A DNA stretch of 64,000 nucleotides from 13-2-20CM-66-19 sp963760225 (GTDB lineage Bacteria > Pseudomonadota > Gammaproteobacteria > Steroidobacterales > Steroidobacteraceae). The translations under genes were made by a program, and so were the position numbers. This document shows positions 51,197 through 60,809 of this stretch, in pieces (the first letter of the stretch is position 1; each line of letters begins with the position of its first letter). Where the stretch lies: positions 558,001 through 622,000 of the forward strand of contig CAVXCD010000002.1 in NCBI GenBank assembly GCA_963760225.1, given 5' to 3'. The notes under the pieces are model-generated. The model was not told where the DNA came from. It saw nothing but the letters and a program-made list of their open reading frames with translations, and ran no database searches.

Positions 51197-52144
51197 CTAA
51201 AGCCCAAGGCCGCCCAGCTTCTGACAAATGTCTTTATTCCACGACAATTCCGCCTCAGCTGAGTCAGGGTCGATCCAGCTGGCCTCAGCCTCCCCGCGCA
51301 GCCAGGTGAGCTGCCGCCGGGCAAGTTGGCGCGTCGCCGCAACGGCTCGTCGCACCGCTTCATCCAACCCATACTCCCCGCAAAGGTGCGCCCACAGCTG
51401 CCGGTAGCCGACCGCGCGCAGCGCCGGATGGCGCGCCGTCAGATCCCCGCGACGGTGCAACGCTGCGACCTCCTCCAAGAAGCCGGCGGCCATCATGTTG
51501 GCAAAGCGCCGGGCGAGACGCTCGTGCAGCACGGCGCGATTGTCCGGGGCCAGGATCCAGTAACAGCGCGGGTACTCCTTGAGCGGCGCCGAGGTCTGCC
51601 GCTGCAACACCGAGATCGGCCGGCCGGTGCCCTGGCATACCTCGAGCGCGCGCTGGATACGCTGGGCATCGTTCGGGGCGATGCGCTCGGCCGCCTGCGG
51701 GTCAAGACGGGCCAACTCGCGGTGCAGCGCCGGCCAGCCTTCGCGCGCGGCGCGTGCATCGATCGCTTGCCGCAGCGCCGGCATCGCCGGCGGCAGCGGC
51801 GCAAGTCCGGTCAGCAGCGCGCGCAGGTACAGCATCGTGCCCCCGACCAGGAGCGGCACGCGGCGCCGACCGTGAATGTCGCGGATCACCTCCAGTGCGT
51901 CCGCGACGAAGCGCCCGGCGGAGTAGCTCTCGCTCGGGTCGCAGATGTCGATCAGGTGGTGCGGGATGCTCGCGCGTACCTCGCGCGAGGGCTTTGCGGT
52001 GCCGATGTCGAGCCCCCGGTAGACCAGCGCCGAATCCACGCTCACGATCTCGACCGGAGCCTTTGCGGCAAGCCGCAGCGCCCAGTCGCTTTTCCCTGCC
52101 CCGGTGGGTCCGGCGAGGACCAGCACCGGCAGCCTCGCCGTCAT
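51197..52144 (-). CDS. miaA: tRNA dimethylallyltransferase
   Basis: This 315-residue protein has the P-loop LAGPTGAGKSDWALRLA, IVSVDSALVYRGLDIGTAKP, PHHLIDICDP, VPLLVGGTMLYLRALL, and the C-terminal RQLARRQLTWLRGE. It adds the isopentenyl group to A37 of tRNAs reading UNN codons. The ATG at 52142-52144 lies one base after the mutL stop, and a longer frame upstream is rejected because it overlaps mutL. A small hairpin (51188-51205) overlaps the stop region. Confidence 0.97.
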   Translation of the reverse strand: MTARLPVLVLAGPTGAGKSDWALRLAAKAPVEIVSVDSALVYRGLDIGTAKPSREVRASIPHHLIDICDPSESYSAGRFVADALEVIRDIHGRRRVPLLVGGTMLYLRALLTGLAPLPPAMPALRQAIDARAAREGWPALHRELARLDPQAAERIAPNDAQRIQRALEVCQGTGRPISVLQRQTSAPLKEYPRCYWILAPDNRAVLHERLARRFANMMAAGFLEEVAALHRRGDLTARHPALRAVGYRQLWAHLCGEYGLDEAVRRAVAATRQLARRQLTWLRGEAEASWIDPDSAEAELSWNKDICQKLGGLGL

Positions 52145-52145
52145 G

Positions 52146-53924
52146 CTATCGACCCCGCAGGAACAGCTGATCGAGCTGCTGCAGGGAGAGGCGCGTCCAG
52201 GTCGGGCGACCGTGATTGCACTGGTTGGTGCGCTCGGTGACTTCCATCTGCCGCAGCAGCGCATTCATCTCCGGCAGCGTCAGATGCCGGTTGGCGTGGA
52301 TGGCGGAACGGCATGCGAGGGTTCCGAGGAAGCGGTCCGCGGCGCCCTCCAGGTGATGAGCGCCGGCCTCGAGCGGCAAGCCCTCGAGCAGCGCGCGCAC
52401 GATGCGGGGAATCTCGGAAGGTCCCAGGTATGCCGGCACCCGGCGCAACGCGAGGTGATTTTCCGACAGCGCATCGATCTCGAAACCCGCCGCCTCCCAC
52501 TCGCTGCGCTGCTCGAGTATCGCGGCGAGCTCGTGCGCCTTCAGCGCAATCGTGAGCGGCGTCAGCAGCTGCTGCGCCGGCACGCCACCGGCGGCACGCT
52601 CGGACTTGAGTTTCTCGTACAGCACGCGCTCGTGCGCGGCATGCATGTCGATGAGCACCAGTCCGTCGCGGTTCTGCGCGAGGATGTAGGCGCCATGCAG
52701 CTGCGCGAGCGCGTGACCCAATGGATAGTCCTCCCCCGCCGCAGGCGCGGTCACCGCGGAGGCTTCGGCGACACCCGCGGCGAGGGCTTGCCAGCCGTTT
52801 CCCTGCTGCAGCGGCAGCACGCCGGGAGCCCAATCGGGCTCAGCGTGCGAGCCGGACGCCCGAACCGCCGCCAGACGGTACGGCGTCTCCCCCGCCATCG
52901 CCGCGGCAGGCGCGGCACTCGCCGCGGGCCGCGTGCCGGCGAGCGCGCGCTCGACAGAGCGGAACACGAAGTCATGGATCTGGCGGCTCTCGCGAAAGCG
53001 CACTTCGAGCTTGGCCGGATGCGCATTCACATCCACCAGCTTCGGGTCGAGCGTGAGATAGAGCACGTAGGCGGCATGGCGGCCGTGGTACAGCACGTCG
53101 CGGTAACCCAAGCGCACCGCGTTCATCAGCACCCGGTCGCGCACGCTCCTGCCGTTGACGAACCAGAACTGCTGGTCTGCTTGCGCGCGTGAGCGCGTCG
53201 GCAGTCCCGCCCAGCCCGAGAGCATCACCGGACCTGCGTGCTCGCGAATCGTGAGCGCGGCGGGCGCAAAGTCCGCACCGAGCACCTGGGCGAGCCGCTC
53301 GCTCTCGGCGGCTGGTCCCTCCACCGCCGGCGCATCGATGAGCACACGCTCGCCGTGGCGCAGCCGCAAGCTCACGTCGAAGCGCGACAGCACCAGCCGT
53401 TCCACGAGGCGCACGATGTGACCGAGCTCGGTGGCCTCGCTCCTCAGGAACTTGCGCCGCGCCGGCACGTTGAAGAAGAGGTCGCGCACCTCGACGGTGG
53501 TGCCCAAGGGATGGGCCGCCGGACGCACGGCAGCCGCGCTGCCCCCCACCACGCTGATCTGTGCACCGTGCGCGGCGGCAGCGGTCCTTGAGGTGATCGT
53601 GAGGTGCGCCACCGAGCCGATCGAGGGCAGCGCCTCGCCGCGAAACCCGAGCGTGGTCACGCGCTCTAGATCCGCCAGCGATCCGATCTTGCTGGTGGCG
53701 TGGCGGGCGAGCGCCACGGGCAGCTCACCCGCTTCGATCCCGCGGCCGTCATCGCGCACCCGCACCAAGGCGACTCCGCCCTTCTCGACGTCGATCTCGA
53801 TACGCGTCGCCCCCGCATCGAGCGCGTTCTCGGTCAGCTCCTTGACGACGGATGCGGGGCGCTCGATGACCTCACCGGCGGCGATCTGGTCGATGAGCTC
53901 GTCCGGGAGCACTCGGATAGGCAT
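52146..53924 (-). CDS. mutL: DNA mismatch repair protein MutL
   Basis: This 592-residue GHKL ATPase has IAAGEVIERPASVVKELTEN, ALDAGATRIEIDV, VRDDGRGIEA and TTLGFRGEALPSI. A variable Ala/Pro linker (about residues 325-400) follows, then the C-terminal dimerisation domain. The endonuclease DQHA(x)2E(x)4E motif is not complete (DMHAAHERVLYEKLK), as in E. coli-type MutL working with MutH. Length is typical. Confidence 0.97.
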   Translation of the reverse strand: MPIRVLPDELIDQIAAGEVIERPASVVKELTENALDAGATRIEIDVEKGGVALVRVRDDGRGIEAGELPVALARHATSKIGSLADLERVTTLGFRGEALPSIGSVAHLTITSRTAAAAHGAQISVVGGSAAAVRPAAHPLGTTVEVRDLFFNVPARRKFLRSEATELGHIVRLVERLVLSRFDVSLRLRHGERVLIDAPAVEGPAAESERLAQVLGADFAPAALTIREHAGPVMLSGWAGLPTRSRAQADQQFWFVNGRSVRDRVLMNAVRLGYRDVLYHGRHAAYVLYLTLDPKLVDVNAHPAKLEVRFRESRQIHDFVFRSVERALAGTRPAASAAPAAAMAGETPYRLAAVRASGSHAEPDWAPGVLPLQQGNGWQALAAGVAEASAVTAPAAGEDYPLGHALAQLHGAYILAQNRDGLVLIDMHAAHERVLYEKLKSERAAGGVPAQQLLTPLTIALKAHELAAILEQRSEWEAAGFEIDALSENHLALRRVPAYLGPSEIPRIVRALLEGLPLEAGAHHLEGAADRFLGTLACRSAIHANRHLTLPEMNALLRQMEVTERTNQCNHGRPTWTRLSLQQLDQLFLRGR

Positions 53925-54006
53925 GAAGGAAAGTGTACAGGCGCTGCGCGGCTGACGCGCGACGCGCGACAGGCACCGGCGCGGCTGCGATCAGCGACGG
54001 GTAAGG

Positions 54007-55227
54007 TCAGCGCGCGGCAGCGCCGCTGGCGCCGTCGGCGGCGCTCACCAGCGTGCTGCGGTGCTCCTGCTTGAAACGCGTGCCGTCCGGCGGGTTCTGC
54101 GCAAAATAACTGCGCACGCCGCCGGCGATCGCTTCCGCGAGGCGCTCCTGCTGCGCGCTGCTGCGCAGCCGCCGTTCCTCGGCGGGGTTGGAGATGTAGG
54201 CGGTCTCGATCAGCATCGAGGGGATCGCGAGCGATTTGAGCACCACGAACCCGGCGCGCTGCACCTGCGCCTTGCGCAGCTCGCCCACGCCCTCGAGCGC
54301 GCTCACCACCTGCTCGGCGGCACTGGCACTCAAGCCGATGATCTCGCTCTGCGTGGCATCGAGCACCACTGCCATCGTGCCCTGGTCATCGAGCGGCACG
54401 CCGGCCAGGAGATCCGCTGAGTTCTCGCGGTCGGCGAGTACCCGCGCCGCTTCGCTGGAGGCCCCATGCACCGAGAGCACGTACACGGAAGCCCCGGTGA
54501 CGCTGCGGTCGGCGATCGAGTCGGCGTGAATGGACACGAACATGTCCGCGCGCGCCGCGCGCGCACGCGCGATGCGATCGCGCAGCTCGAGAAACTCGTC
54601 GCGGTCACGGGTCAGTACCGCGCGCATGCCGGGCTGCGCATCGATGCGCTGGGCGAGTGCGCGCGCGATCGCCAGCGTCACGTCCTTCTCGCGGGTCCCG
54701 CCGTGCCCGATGGCGCCCGGATCGACCCCACCGTGCCCGGCATCCACCGCGATGATCACGTCACGGTCACCGTCCCCCGGGGCGTGTACCGCGCGTACCG
54801 CCTTCGGCCCCGCCTCCGGCGCGGCGGCGGCGACGACCGGATGACCTAAGATCAGGACCAGGCGACGACCCTCGCCGCCGACCGCCCAGGCGCTGTGAAC
54901 GGGGAGCGCCGAGCGCAGCTGCACCACCACGCGCAGCGTCCCATGGGGCTGAACCCCGAAGCGCACCTCGGTCACGACCCCGGAAGGCGCCGGGGCATGC
55001 ACGCCGCCGGCGCGGTGGGTGTCGGGCAGATCCACCACCACGCGATCGGGGTGCTCGAGGGTGAAGAGCCGCTGCGGGGCGACGTCGGTCAGATCGAGGG
55101 TGAGCTGCGCGGAATCGGCATCGGCGGACAGGGCGATGTCGCGCAACTCTGAGGCCGTGGCGGGCGACAGGGTGCCCAGGCCGACCGACACCGCGGCGAA
55201 TCCCCAAAAAAAGATCTTTTTTATCAT
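54007..55227 (-). CDS. N-acetylmuramoyl-L-alanine amidase with AMIN domain
   Basis: This 406-residue protein has a signal peptide (about residues 1-25), an AMIN domain (about 27-130; LTLDLTDVAPQRLFTLEHPD) for septal localisation, and an Amidase_3 zinc domain (about 155-385; IAVDAGHGGVDPGAIG, VSIHADSIADRSVTGASVYV, SMLIETAYISNPAEERRL). It cleaves the peptide stem from glycan strands during daughter-cell separation, as AmiB/AmiC do. There is no LysM domain. It sits between tsaE and mutL. Confidence 0.94.
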   Translation of the reverse strand: MIKKIFFWGFAAVSVGLGTLSPATASELRDIALSADADSAQLTLDLTDVAPQRLFTLEHPDRVVVDLPDTHRAGGVHAPAPSGVVTEVRFGVQPHGTLRVVVQLRSALPVHSAWAVGGEGRRLVLILGHPVVAAAAPEAGPKAVRAVHAPGDGDRDVIIAVDAGHGGVDPGAIGHGGTREKDVTLAIARALAQRIDAQPGMRAVLTRDRDEFLELRDRIARARAARADMFVSIHADSIADRSVTGASVYVLSVHGASSEAARVLADRENSADLLAGVPLDDQGTMAVVLDATQSEIIGLSASAAEQVVSALEGVGELRKAQVQRAGFVVLKSLAIPSMLIETAYISNPAEERRLRSSAQQERLAEAIAGGVRSYFAQNPPDGTRFKQEHRSTLVSAADGASGAAAR

Positions 55228-55311
55228 CAGCTTCAGAGCGCTACCTGCGCGGTAATCTACGCTGGTCCCTGCCTGCTTTTCAACCGCGACGCCTCAGGCG
55301 CGCCGTACGCT

Positions 55312-55788
55312 TCAGCCGCCCTCCCCACCGGTGAGCTGCGCGAGCCAGGTGTGTCCGACCGGCGAGCGGGCGATCACCTCGATGTCGTGCCCGGTGGGCG
55401 CCGCCTGAAAGGTCAGGGCCAGGTCGGGCGGCGGCAGCCGATCGGCTGCGCGTTCCGGCCATTCGATGAGCCACAGGCACCCCTCGGTCGCCCACTCGCG
55501 CAGCCCGAGATGCTCGAGCTCGTCCGGGCTCTTAAGCCGGTAGAGATCGACGTGCACCAGGGTGAGGAGCGTCGCCCGGTACAGCTCGACCAGCATATAG
55601 GTGGGGCTGCGCACCGTTTCGGTCACGCCAAGCGCGCGCATGAAGCCGCGCGCGAATGTGGTCTTGCCGGTGCCGAGCTCGCCGGAGAGATAAATGACGG
55701 CTAAGGCGCGGCTGCCCGTGGGGCGTGCACTCGCGAGCTGCCAGCCGAGATCCTCGGTGTCCTGCGCGGTGTGGGTGAGCGTGCGCAC
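55312..55788 (-). CDS. tsaE: tRNA threonylcarbamoyladenosine biosynthesis ATPase TsaE
   Basis: This protein is 158 residues from a GTG at 55786-55788. It has the Walker A LSGELGTGKTTFARGFM, TVRSPTYMLVELY, LVHVDLYRL and EWPER. It is the ATPase partner of TsaB/TsaD for t6A formation on tRNAs reading ANN codons. The GTG lies 7 bp after the nnr stop. Upstream in-frame codons would overlap nnr. Confidence 0.95.
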   Translation of the reverse strand: MRTLTHTAQDTEDLGWQLASARPTGSRALAVIYLSGELGTGKTTFARGFMRALGVTETVRSPTYMLVELYRATLLTLVHVDLYRLKSPDELEHLGLREWATEGCLWLIEWPERAADRLPPPDLALTFQAAPTGHDIEVIARSPVGHTWLAQLTGGEGG

Positions 55789-55795
55789 CGGCGCG

Positions 55796-57277
55796 TCACA
55801 GGTTGACGCAGTGATGAAGCTCCCGCACCAGATCGGAGGCGAGCACGCCGCGCTCACCGCCGCTGCGGGCCGCGGCATCGCCCGCCATGGCATGCACCAG
55901 CACGCCGGTGCGCGCCGCGGCCCACGCATCTCGGCATTGCGCCAGGATTCCCGCGATCGCGCCCGTGAGCACGTCCCCGGTGCCGGCGGTCGCCATGCCG
56001 GGATTGCCGCGCTCGCACAGTCCCGGCGTGCGCCCGGGCGCACCCACCAGCGTGCCGGCACCCTTGAGCACCACCGTACCCTGGTAGCGCTCGATGAGGC
56101 GGTCGAGCGCCCCGAGTCGATCGCGCTGGATTTCCGCGGCGCTGGTACTCAGGAGCCTGCCGGCTTCGCCTGGGTGCGGGGTGAGGATCCAGTCGCCCCT
56201 GGCGGCGTGGCCGCTTTCGGCGAGGAGATTGAGCGCATCGGCATCCACCACCAGCGGCTTCTTGGTCGCGAGCACCGCCTGCAGCGCGCTGCGCGCCCAG
56301 GACGAGCGCCCAAGACCGGGGCCGACCGCGATGATGTCGGCACGGTCGAGGGGTTCGGCGAGTGATGCCGCATCGGCTACCCCTAAGCAGATCAGCTCCG
56401 GGCGGCCGGCCGCAATCGGCGCCACGTTCTCGGGGGCGACCGCCACCGTCACCAGTCCCGCGCCGACCCGCAGACACGCTTCGCCGGCCAGGCGGGCGGC
56501 ACCGGGCATGCCGCTGCCGCTGCCGACGATCAGCACGCGGCCGAAGTCGCCCTTGTTGGAAACACGCGGGCGGCGCGGCAGGACCTGCGCGATCTCCGTC
56601 TCGACGATGCGCGTCAAGCGCGGCGCAAGATCCCGCGGCACCGAGTCGGCGAGCTCCAGGTCATCGAAGAACACGGTGCCTGCAAACTCCGGCCCATCCC
56701 CCACGAAGAGCCCGGTCTTAAGTCCGACGAAGGTCACGGTCGCCTCCGCGCGGATCGCATCGCCGGCCACCGTGCCGGCGTCGGCATCAAGACCCGACGG
56801 CACGTCGAGCGCGAACACCGGACGGCCCGCCGCGTTGATGGCGCGGATGACGGGCACGAGCGCGGGGCGCACGCTCCCGGTCAGCCCGGTGCCGAGCAGC
56901 GCATCCACGATCACTTCGCCTGCGGCGAGCCGCGCCGTGGCGAAGGGGTACACCGCCGCGCCGCCGACGATGAAGTCCTCGTACGCCTGGCGTGCGGCGC
57001 CTTTTAGCTCGTGCGGCTCCGCCGCACTCAAGACCGTGACGGTGAGTCCGGCCGCCTGGGCAAAGCGCGCCAGCACGTAACCATCGCCGCCGTTGTTGCC
57101 GGCGCCGCAGACGACGACGATGCGGTAGGCCATCGGCCACTGGGTGCGCAGGTACCGCAGCGCCCCCTCCCCGGCGCGCTTCATCAGGGTATAGGCGGGG
57201 ATGCCGAGCTGACCCGTAGCGTGCGCATCCAGCGCGCGCACCTGCGCCGCGGAATACAAGGCGATGGGCAGTGCCAT
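55796..57277 (-). CDS. nnr: Bifunctional NAD(P)H-hydrate epimerase/dehydratase
   Basis: This is a 493-residue protein. The N-terminal YjeF epimerase domain (about residues 8-215) has VVVCGAGNNGGDGYVLAR and ALDVPSGLDADAG. The C-terminal ADP/ATP-dependent dehydratase (about 230-490) has NKGDFGRVLIVGSG, PLVVDADALNLL, ILTPHPGEAGRLL and NPGMATAGTGDVLTGAIAGI. It repairs hydrated NAD(P)H. It is divergent from queG. Confidence 0.96.
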   Translation of the reverse strand: MALPIALYSAAQVRALDAHATGQLGIPAYTLMKRAGEGALRYLRTQWPMAYRIVVVCGAGNNGGDGYVLARFAQAAGLTVTVLSAAEPHELKGAARQAYEDFIVGGAAVYPFATARLAAGEVIVDALLGTGLTGSVRPALVPVIRAINAAGRPVFALDVPSGLDADAGTVAGDAIRAEATVTFVGLKTGLFVGDGPEFAGTVFFDDLELADSVPRDLAPRLTRIVETEIAQVLPRRPRVSNKGDFGRVLIVGSGSGMPGAARLAGEACLRVGAGLVTVAVAPENVAPIAAGRPELICLGVADAASLAEPLDRADIIAVGPGLGRSSWARSALQAVLATKKPLVVDADALNLLAESGHAARGDWILTPHPGEAGRLLSTSAAEIQRDRLGALDRLIERYQGTVVLKGAGTLVGAPGRTPGLCERGNPGMATAGTGDVLTGAIAGILAQCRDAWAAARTGVLVHAMAGDAAARSGGERGVLASDLVRELHHCVNL

Positions 57278-57309
57278 CGGCTGATTATACTGGCAGGAGC
57301 GGTGAACCC

Positions 57310-58380
57310 ATGCCCGAAGCGCAGCCCCTGGATCTCCAACAGCTCAAGCGCGAGCTGACGGCGCGCGCCGTGGCGCTCGGCTTCGGCGCGCTCGGCGTCG
57401 CAGAGCTCGACATTCCCGAGGATGAGCGGCACCTGCTGCGCTGGCTCGACGAGGGGTTCCACGGCGAGATGCACTACATGCAGCGCCACGGCACACTGCG
57501 CAGCCGCCCGGCCGAGCTCGCGCCGGGGAGCGTGCGGGTGTTGAGCGCGCGCATGGACTACTGGCCGGCACCCTCGCGCGAGGCGCACGCGGTGCTCGCC
57601 GACCCCTCCCTCGGCTACGTCTCGCGCTATGCGACCGGGCGCGACTACCACAAGGTGCTGCGCGGGGCGCTACGAGCGCTCGCGCGCGAGCTGCATCGTC
57701 ACGTGGGCCCCTGCGGCTATCGCGTCTGCGTCGACAGCGCACCGGTGCTCGAGAAGGCACTCGCGCGTGATGCGGGCTTAGGGTGGATCGGCAAGCACAC
57801 CAATCTCATCGCGAAGGATGCCGGTTCGTGGTTTTTCCTGGGCGAGATCCTCACCGACGTGCCGCTGCCTACGGACACGCGCGCGAGTGAGCACTGCGGC
57901 AGCTGCCAGGCGTGCATCCCGGCCTGTCCCACCGGGGCGATCGTCGCACCCTATCGCCTGGATGCCAGGCGCTGCATCTCTTATCTTACGATCGAGCACC
58001 AGAGCGCGATCCCGGTCGAGCTTCGCGCCCTCCTCGGCAACCGCATCTACGGCTGCGATGACTGCCAGCTGGTGTGCCCGTGGAACAAGTTCGCGCGCGC
58101 CGCCGCGAATCCTGACTTCAAGATCCGCCACGCGCTCGATGGCGGAAATCTTGTGGAGCTCTTTGGCTGGACTGCGGGCGAGTTCGCCGAGCGCATGCAG
58201 GGTTCGGCGATCCATCGCATCGGCTACGAGCGCTGGTCGCGCAACATCGCGGTCGCGCTCGGCAACGCGCCGACCACGCCCGCCGTGCTGCAGGCGCTCG
58301 AGGCGCGCCGCGGCGATACTTCGGCGCTGGTGCGCGAGCACGTCGAGTGGGCGCTGCAGCGACACCGAAGCGCCGCGTGA
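57310..58380 (+). CDS. queG: Epoxyqueuosine reductase
   Basis: This 356-residue cobalamin- and Fe-S-dependent enzyme carries out the last step of queuosine synthesis. It has YATGRDYHKVLRGALRALAR, GLGWIGKHTNLIAKDAGSWF, and two 4Fe-4S motifs, CGSCQACIPACP and CDDCQLVCPWNK, followed by a HEAT-like C-terminus. The ATG at 57310 follows GGAGCGG. Confidence 0.96.
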   Translation: MPEAQPLDLQQLKRELTARAVALGFGALGVAELDIPEDERHLLRWLDEGFHGEMHYMQRHGTLRSRPAELAPGSVRVLSARMDYWPAPSREAHAVLADPSLGYVSRYATGRDYHKVLRGALRALARELHRHVGPCGYRVCVDSAPVLEKALARDAGLGWIGKHTNLIAKDAGSWFFLGEILTDVPLPTDTRASEHCGSCQACIPACPTGAIVAPYRLDARRCISYLTIEHQSAIPVELRALLGNRIYGCDDCQLVCPWNKFARAAANPDFKIRHALDGGNLVELFGWTAGEFAERMQGSAIHRIGYERWSRNIAVALGNAPTTPAVLQALEARRGDTSALVREHVEWALQRHRSAA

Positions 58381-58414
58381 ACTCAAGCGGGGCGCGCGTC
58401 GCGCGCGCATCGAC

Positions 58415-59272
58415 TCAGGTCTTCGGGCGCGTCACCTGGATGTTGTCGATGAGGCGCGCGCGGGAGAGGCGTGCGGCGGTCAGCACCACGAGCTCGCCCG
58501 CGGCCAGCGTCGGCGGGGAGAGGTCCGCGGCGAGCCGCACGGAGAAGTAATCGGGGCGAAAGCCTGCGATCTCGAGCGCCCGAAGTCCGGTGCCCTCGAT
58601 GCCGGCGAAATCCGCATCGCCGGCCTTAAGGCGCTGCGCGGCAGCCTTAAGCTCCGCGTAGATGCGCGGCGCCAGCGCGCGCTCATCAGGGGTGAGGTAC
58701 TGGTTGCGCGAGCTCAGCGCGAGTCCATCCGCGGCGCGCACGGTCGCAGCGCCGATGATCTGCACCGGCATGCACAGCTCCTCCACCATGCGGCGGATGA
58801 CGGCGAGCTGCTGGAAGTCCTTCTCGCCGAATACCGCCACGTCCGGCTCCACGATGTGGAACAGCTTCGCCACCACCGTGCTCACGCCCTCGAAATGGCC
58901 CGGGCGGAACTCCCCCTCGAGGATGCGCGACAGCGCCGGCACCTCGACGCGCGAGGCGCGCTCGGAGCCGTGCGGGTAAATCTCCGTGACGTCCGGGGTG
59001 AACATCAGGCTGCAGCCGGCATCGCTCAACATGCGCTCGTCCTCGCGCGGCGTGCGCGGGTAGTGCGCAAAGTCCTCGTTCGGCCCGAATTGCATCGGGT
59101 TGACGAAGATGCTGGCGACGAAGCGCTCGCCATGTCGCCTCGCGGCCTCGATGAGGCTCACATGGCCGTCGTGCAGATTCCCCATGGTCGGCACGAAGGC
59201 CACGCGCAACCCCGCGCGGTGCCAGGCGCGCACGCGCTCACGGACCGCGGCGATCGTGGTGACGGTCTCCAA
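58415..59272 (-). CDS. panC: Pantothenate synthetase
   Basis: This 285-residue enzyme condenses pantoate and beta-alanine with ATP. Motifs are VAFVPTMGNLHDGHVSLIEA, ASIFVNPMQFGPNEDFAHYP, and GEKDFQQLAVIRRMV, with the KMSKS-equivalent region LALSSRNQYLTPDER. It lies 29 bp after panB. panD is not in this cluster. Confidence 0.98.
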   Translation of the reverse strand: METVTTIAAVRERVRAWHRAGLRVAFVPTMGNLHDGHVSLIEAARRHGERFVASIFVNPMQFGPNEDFAHYPRTPREDERMLSDAGCSLMFTPDVTEIYPHGSERASRVEVPALSRILEGEFRPGHFEGVSTVVAKLFHIVEPDVAVFGEKDFQQLAVIRRMVEELCMPVQIIGAATVRAADGLALSSRNQYLTPDERALAPRIYAELKAAAQRLKAGDADFAGIEGTGLRALEIAGFRPDYFSVRLAADLSPPTLAAGELVVLTAARLSRARLIDNIQVTRPKT

Positions 59273-59301
59273 GCTCCCCCTCGTTTTGTGCCGCGAACGC
59301 C

Positions 59302-60132
59302 CTAAAAGCAGTGCTCGGCCGCGGGATACTCGCCCTGCTTGACCGCGCGCACGTAGCGCTTGAGCGCCTCGAGATTGTTATGGGCGTCGTCCATGAAGTT
59401 GCGCACGAAGCGCGGCTTGCGGCCGCTGGTGATGTCGAGCATGTCGTAGAGGACCAGGATCTGCCCGTCGACGTCCGGGCCGGCGCCAATGCCGATCACG
59501 GGTACGTGCAGCGCCTTGGTGATCGCCTTACCGAGCTCGGACGGCACGCACTCGAGCAGCACGATGTCGGCACCGGCGGCCTCGAGGCGCTGCGCCTCAT
59601 CGAGGAGGCGCGCCGCGGCCTCGCGCTCGCGGCCCTGGACGCGAAAGCCGCCGGTCTTGTGCACCGACTGCGGCTTAAGTCCCAAGTGCGCGCAGACCGC
59701 GATGTCGTGGCCGGCGAGAAACTCCACGATGTCGGTCTGCTTGCCGCCGCTTTCCAGCTTCACCATCTGCGCGCCACCCTCCTGCATCAGGCGCACCGCG
59801 TTGGCCAGCGCGAGCTCTTTGGTCGGGTAGCTCATGAAAGGCATGTCGCCGATGAGGAAGGCGCGGCTCAATCCCCGCACCACCGCGGCGCTGTGGTAGA
59901 CCATGTGATCCATGTTGACGGGAACGGTGGTGTCGTGGCCCTGGATCACCATCCCTAAGGTGTCACCGACCAGCACCACGTCGACGTCGGCGGCATCGAG
60001 CAGCATCGCGAAGCTGGCGTCGTAGCAGGTGAGGCAAGCGATCTTGTCGCCGTCGGCCTTCATGCGCTGCAGCGTGGCCAGCGTCACCGGCGGCCGGCCG
60101 GCATCGTGCTGCAGGTGCTTGTACATCGGCAT
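59302..60132 (-). CDS. panB: 3-methyl-2-oxobutanoate hydroxymethyltransferase
   Basis: This is a 276-residue TIM-barrel protein: KIACLTCYDASFAMLLDAAD, VDVVLVGDTLGMVIQGHDTT, MVKLESGG, AHLGLKPQSVHKTGGFRVQG and VIGIGAGPDVDGQILVLYDM. It forms ketopantoate using methylene-tetrahydrofolate. It lies 14 bp after the dck gene. Confidence 0.98.
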   Translation of the reverse strand: MPMYKHLQHDAGRPPVTLATLQRMKADGDKIACLTCYDASFAMLLDAADVDVVLVGDTLGMVIQGHDTTVPVNMDHMVYHSAAVVRGLSRAFLIGDMPFMSYPTKELALANAVRLMQEGGAQMVKLESGGKQTDIVEFLAGHDIAVCAHLGLKPQSVHKTGGFRVQGREREAAARLLDEAQRLEAAGADIVLLECVPSELGKAITKALHVPVIGIGAGPDVDGQILVLYDMLDITSGRKPRFVRNFMDDAHNNLEALKRYVRAVKQGEYPAAEHCF

Positions 60133-60146
60133 GGTTTCGAGTGTAG

Positions 60147-60803
60147 CTAGATCGCGCGGCTGCGCAACGGGTTGTAATACATCCGTCCGCGGGTCGTGCG
60201 GCGGATGGTGGCGAGGAGCTCGTCGTAATCGTGCTGGCTGGCGATGGGGTCGATGGAGGCGGCGTTGACGATGAGGAGCGGCGCCGCCTCGAACTCGTGG
60301 AAGAAGCGCGCGTAGGCCTCATTCAGCCGTTCCAGGTATTCCCGGTCAATGTGCTGCTCGTAGTCCACCCCGCGCCGCGCGATGCGCTCCTGCAGCACGT
60401 CCACTGGCGCCTGCAGGTACACCACGAGGTCGGGTTTGGGCGCGTGAATGTCGAGCTTCGCGTACAGCTGCTCATAGAGTGCGAGCTCCGCCTCATCGAG
60501 CGTCACGCGCGCGAACAGGCGATCCTTCTCGAGGAGATAGTCCGCCACGCGCACCGGCGCGAAGAGATCGGCCTGCTTCAGGGACGCGAGCTGCTGCGCA
60601 CGCTGCAGCAGGAAGTACAGCTGCGCAGGCAGCGCGCCGGCCCTCGGGTTTCGATAGAAGCGCTCGAGGAAGGGATTGGTCGCGGCCTGTTCCAGCACCG
60701 GCTGGGCGCCTAAGCTCGTACACAGACGCCGCGCGAGGCTCGTCTTGCCGACGCCGATCGGTCCTTCGACCACGATGAACCTGTGGGCCGCTTCGCTCGC
60801 CAT
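60147..60803 (-). CDS. Deoxynucleoside kinase family protein
   Basis: This 218-residue protein has the P-loop FIVVEGPIGVGKTSLARRLC, YLLEKDRLFARVTL (DRS/ERS-like motif region), and the lid arginines IARRGVDYEQHIDREYLERL. Members phosphorylate deoxyadenosine or deoxyguanosine. It sits between folK and panB with short gaps on both sides. Confidence 0.93.
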   Translation of the reverse strand: MASEAAHRFIVVEGPIGVGKTSLARRLCTSLGAQPVLEQAATNPFLERFYRNPRAGALPAQLYFLLQRAQQLASLKQADLFAPVRVADYLLEKDRLFARVTLDEAELALYEQLYAKLDIHAPKPDLVVYLQAPVDVLQERIARRGVDYEQHIDREYLERLNEAYARFFHEFEAAPLLIVNAASIDPIASQHDYDELLATIRRTTRGRMYYNPLRSRAI

Positions 60804-60809
60804 GTGACT

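Noticed and set aside
51188..51205. Hairpin at the miaA stop as an intrinsic terminator
   Set aside because: The 6-bp stem has no following T run on the coding strand.
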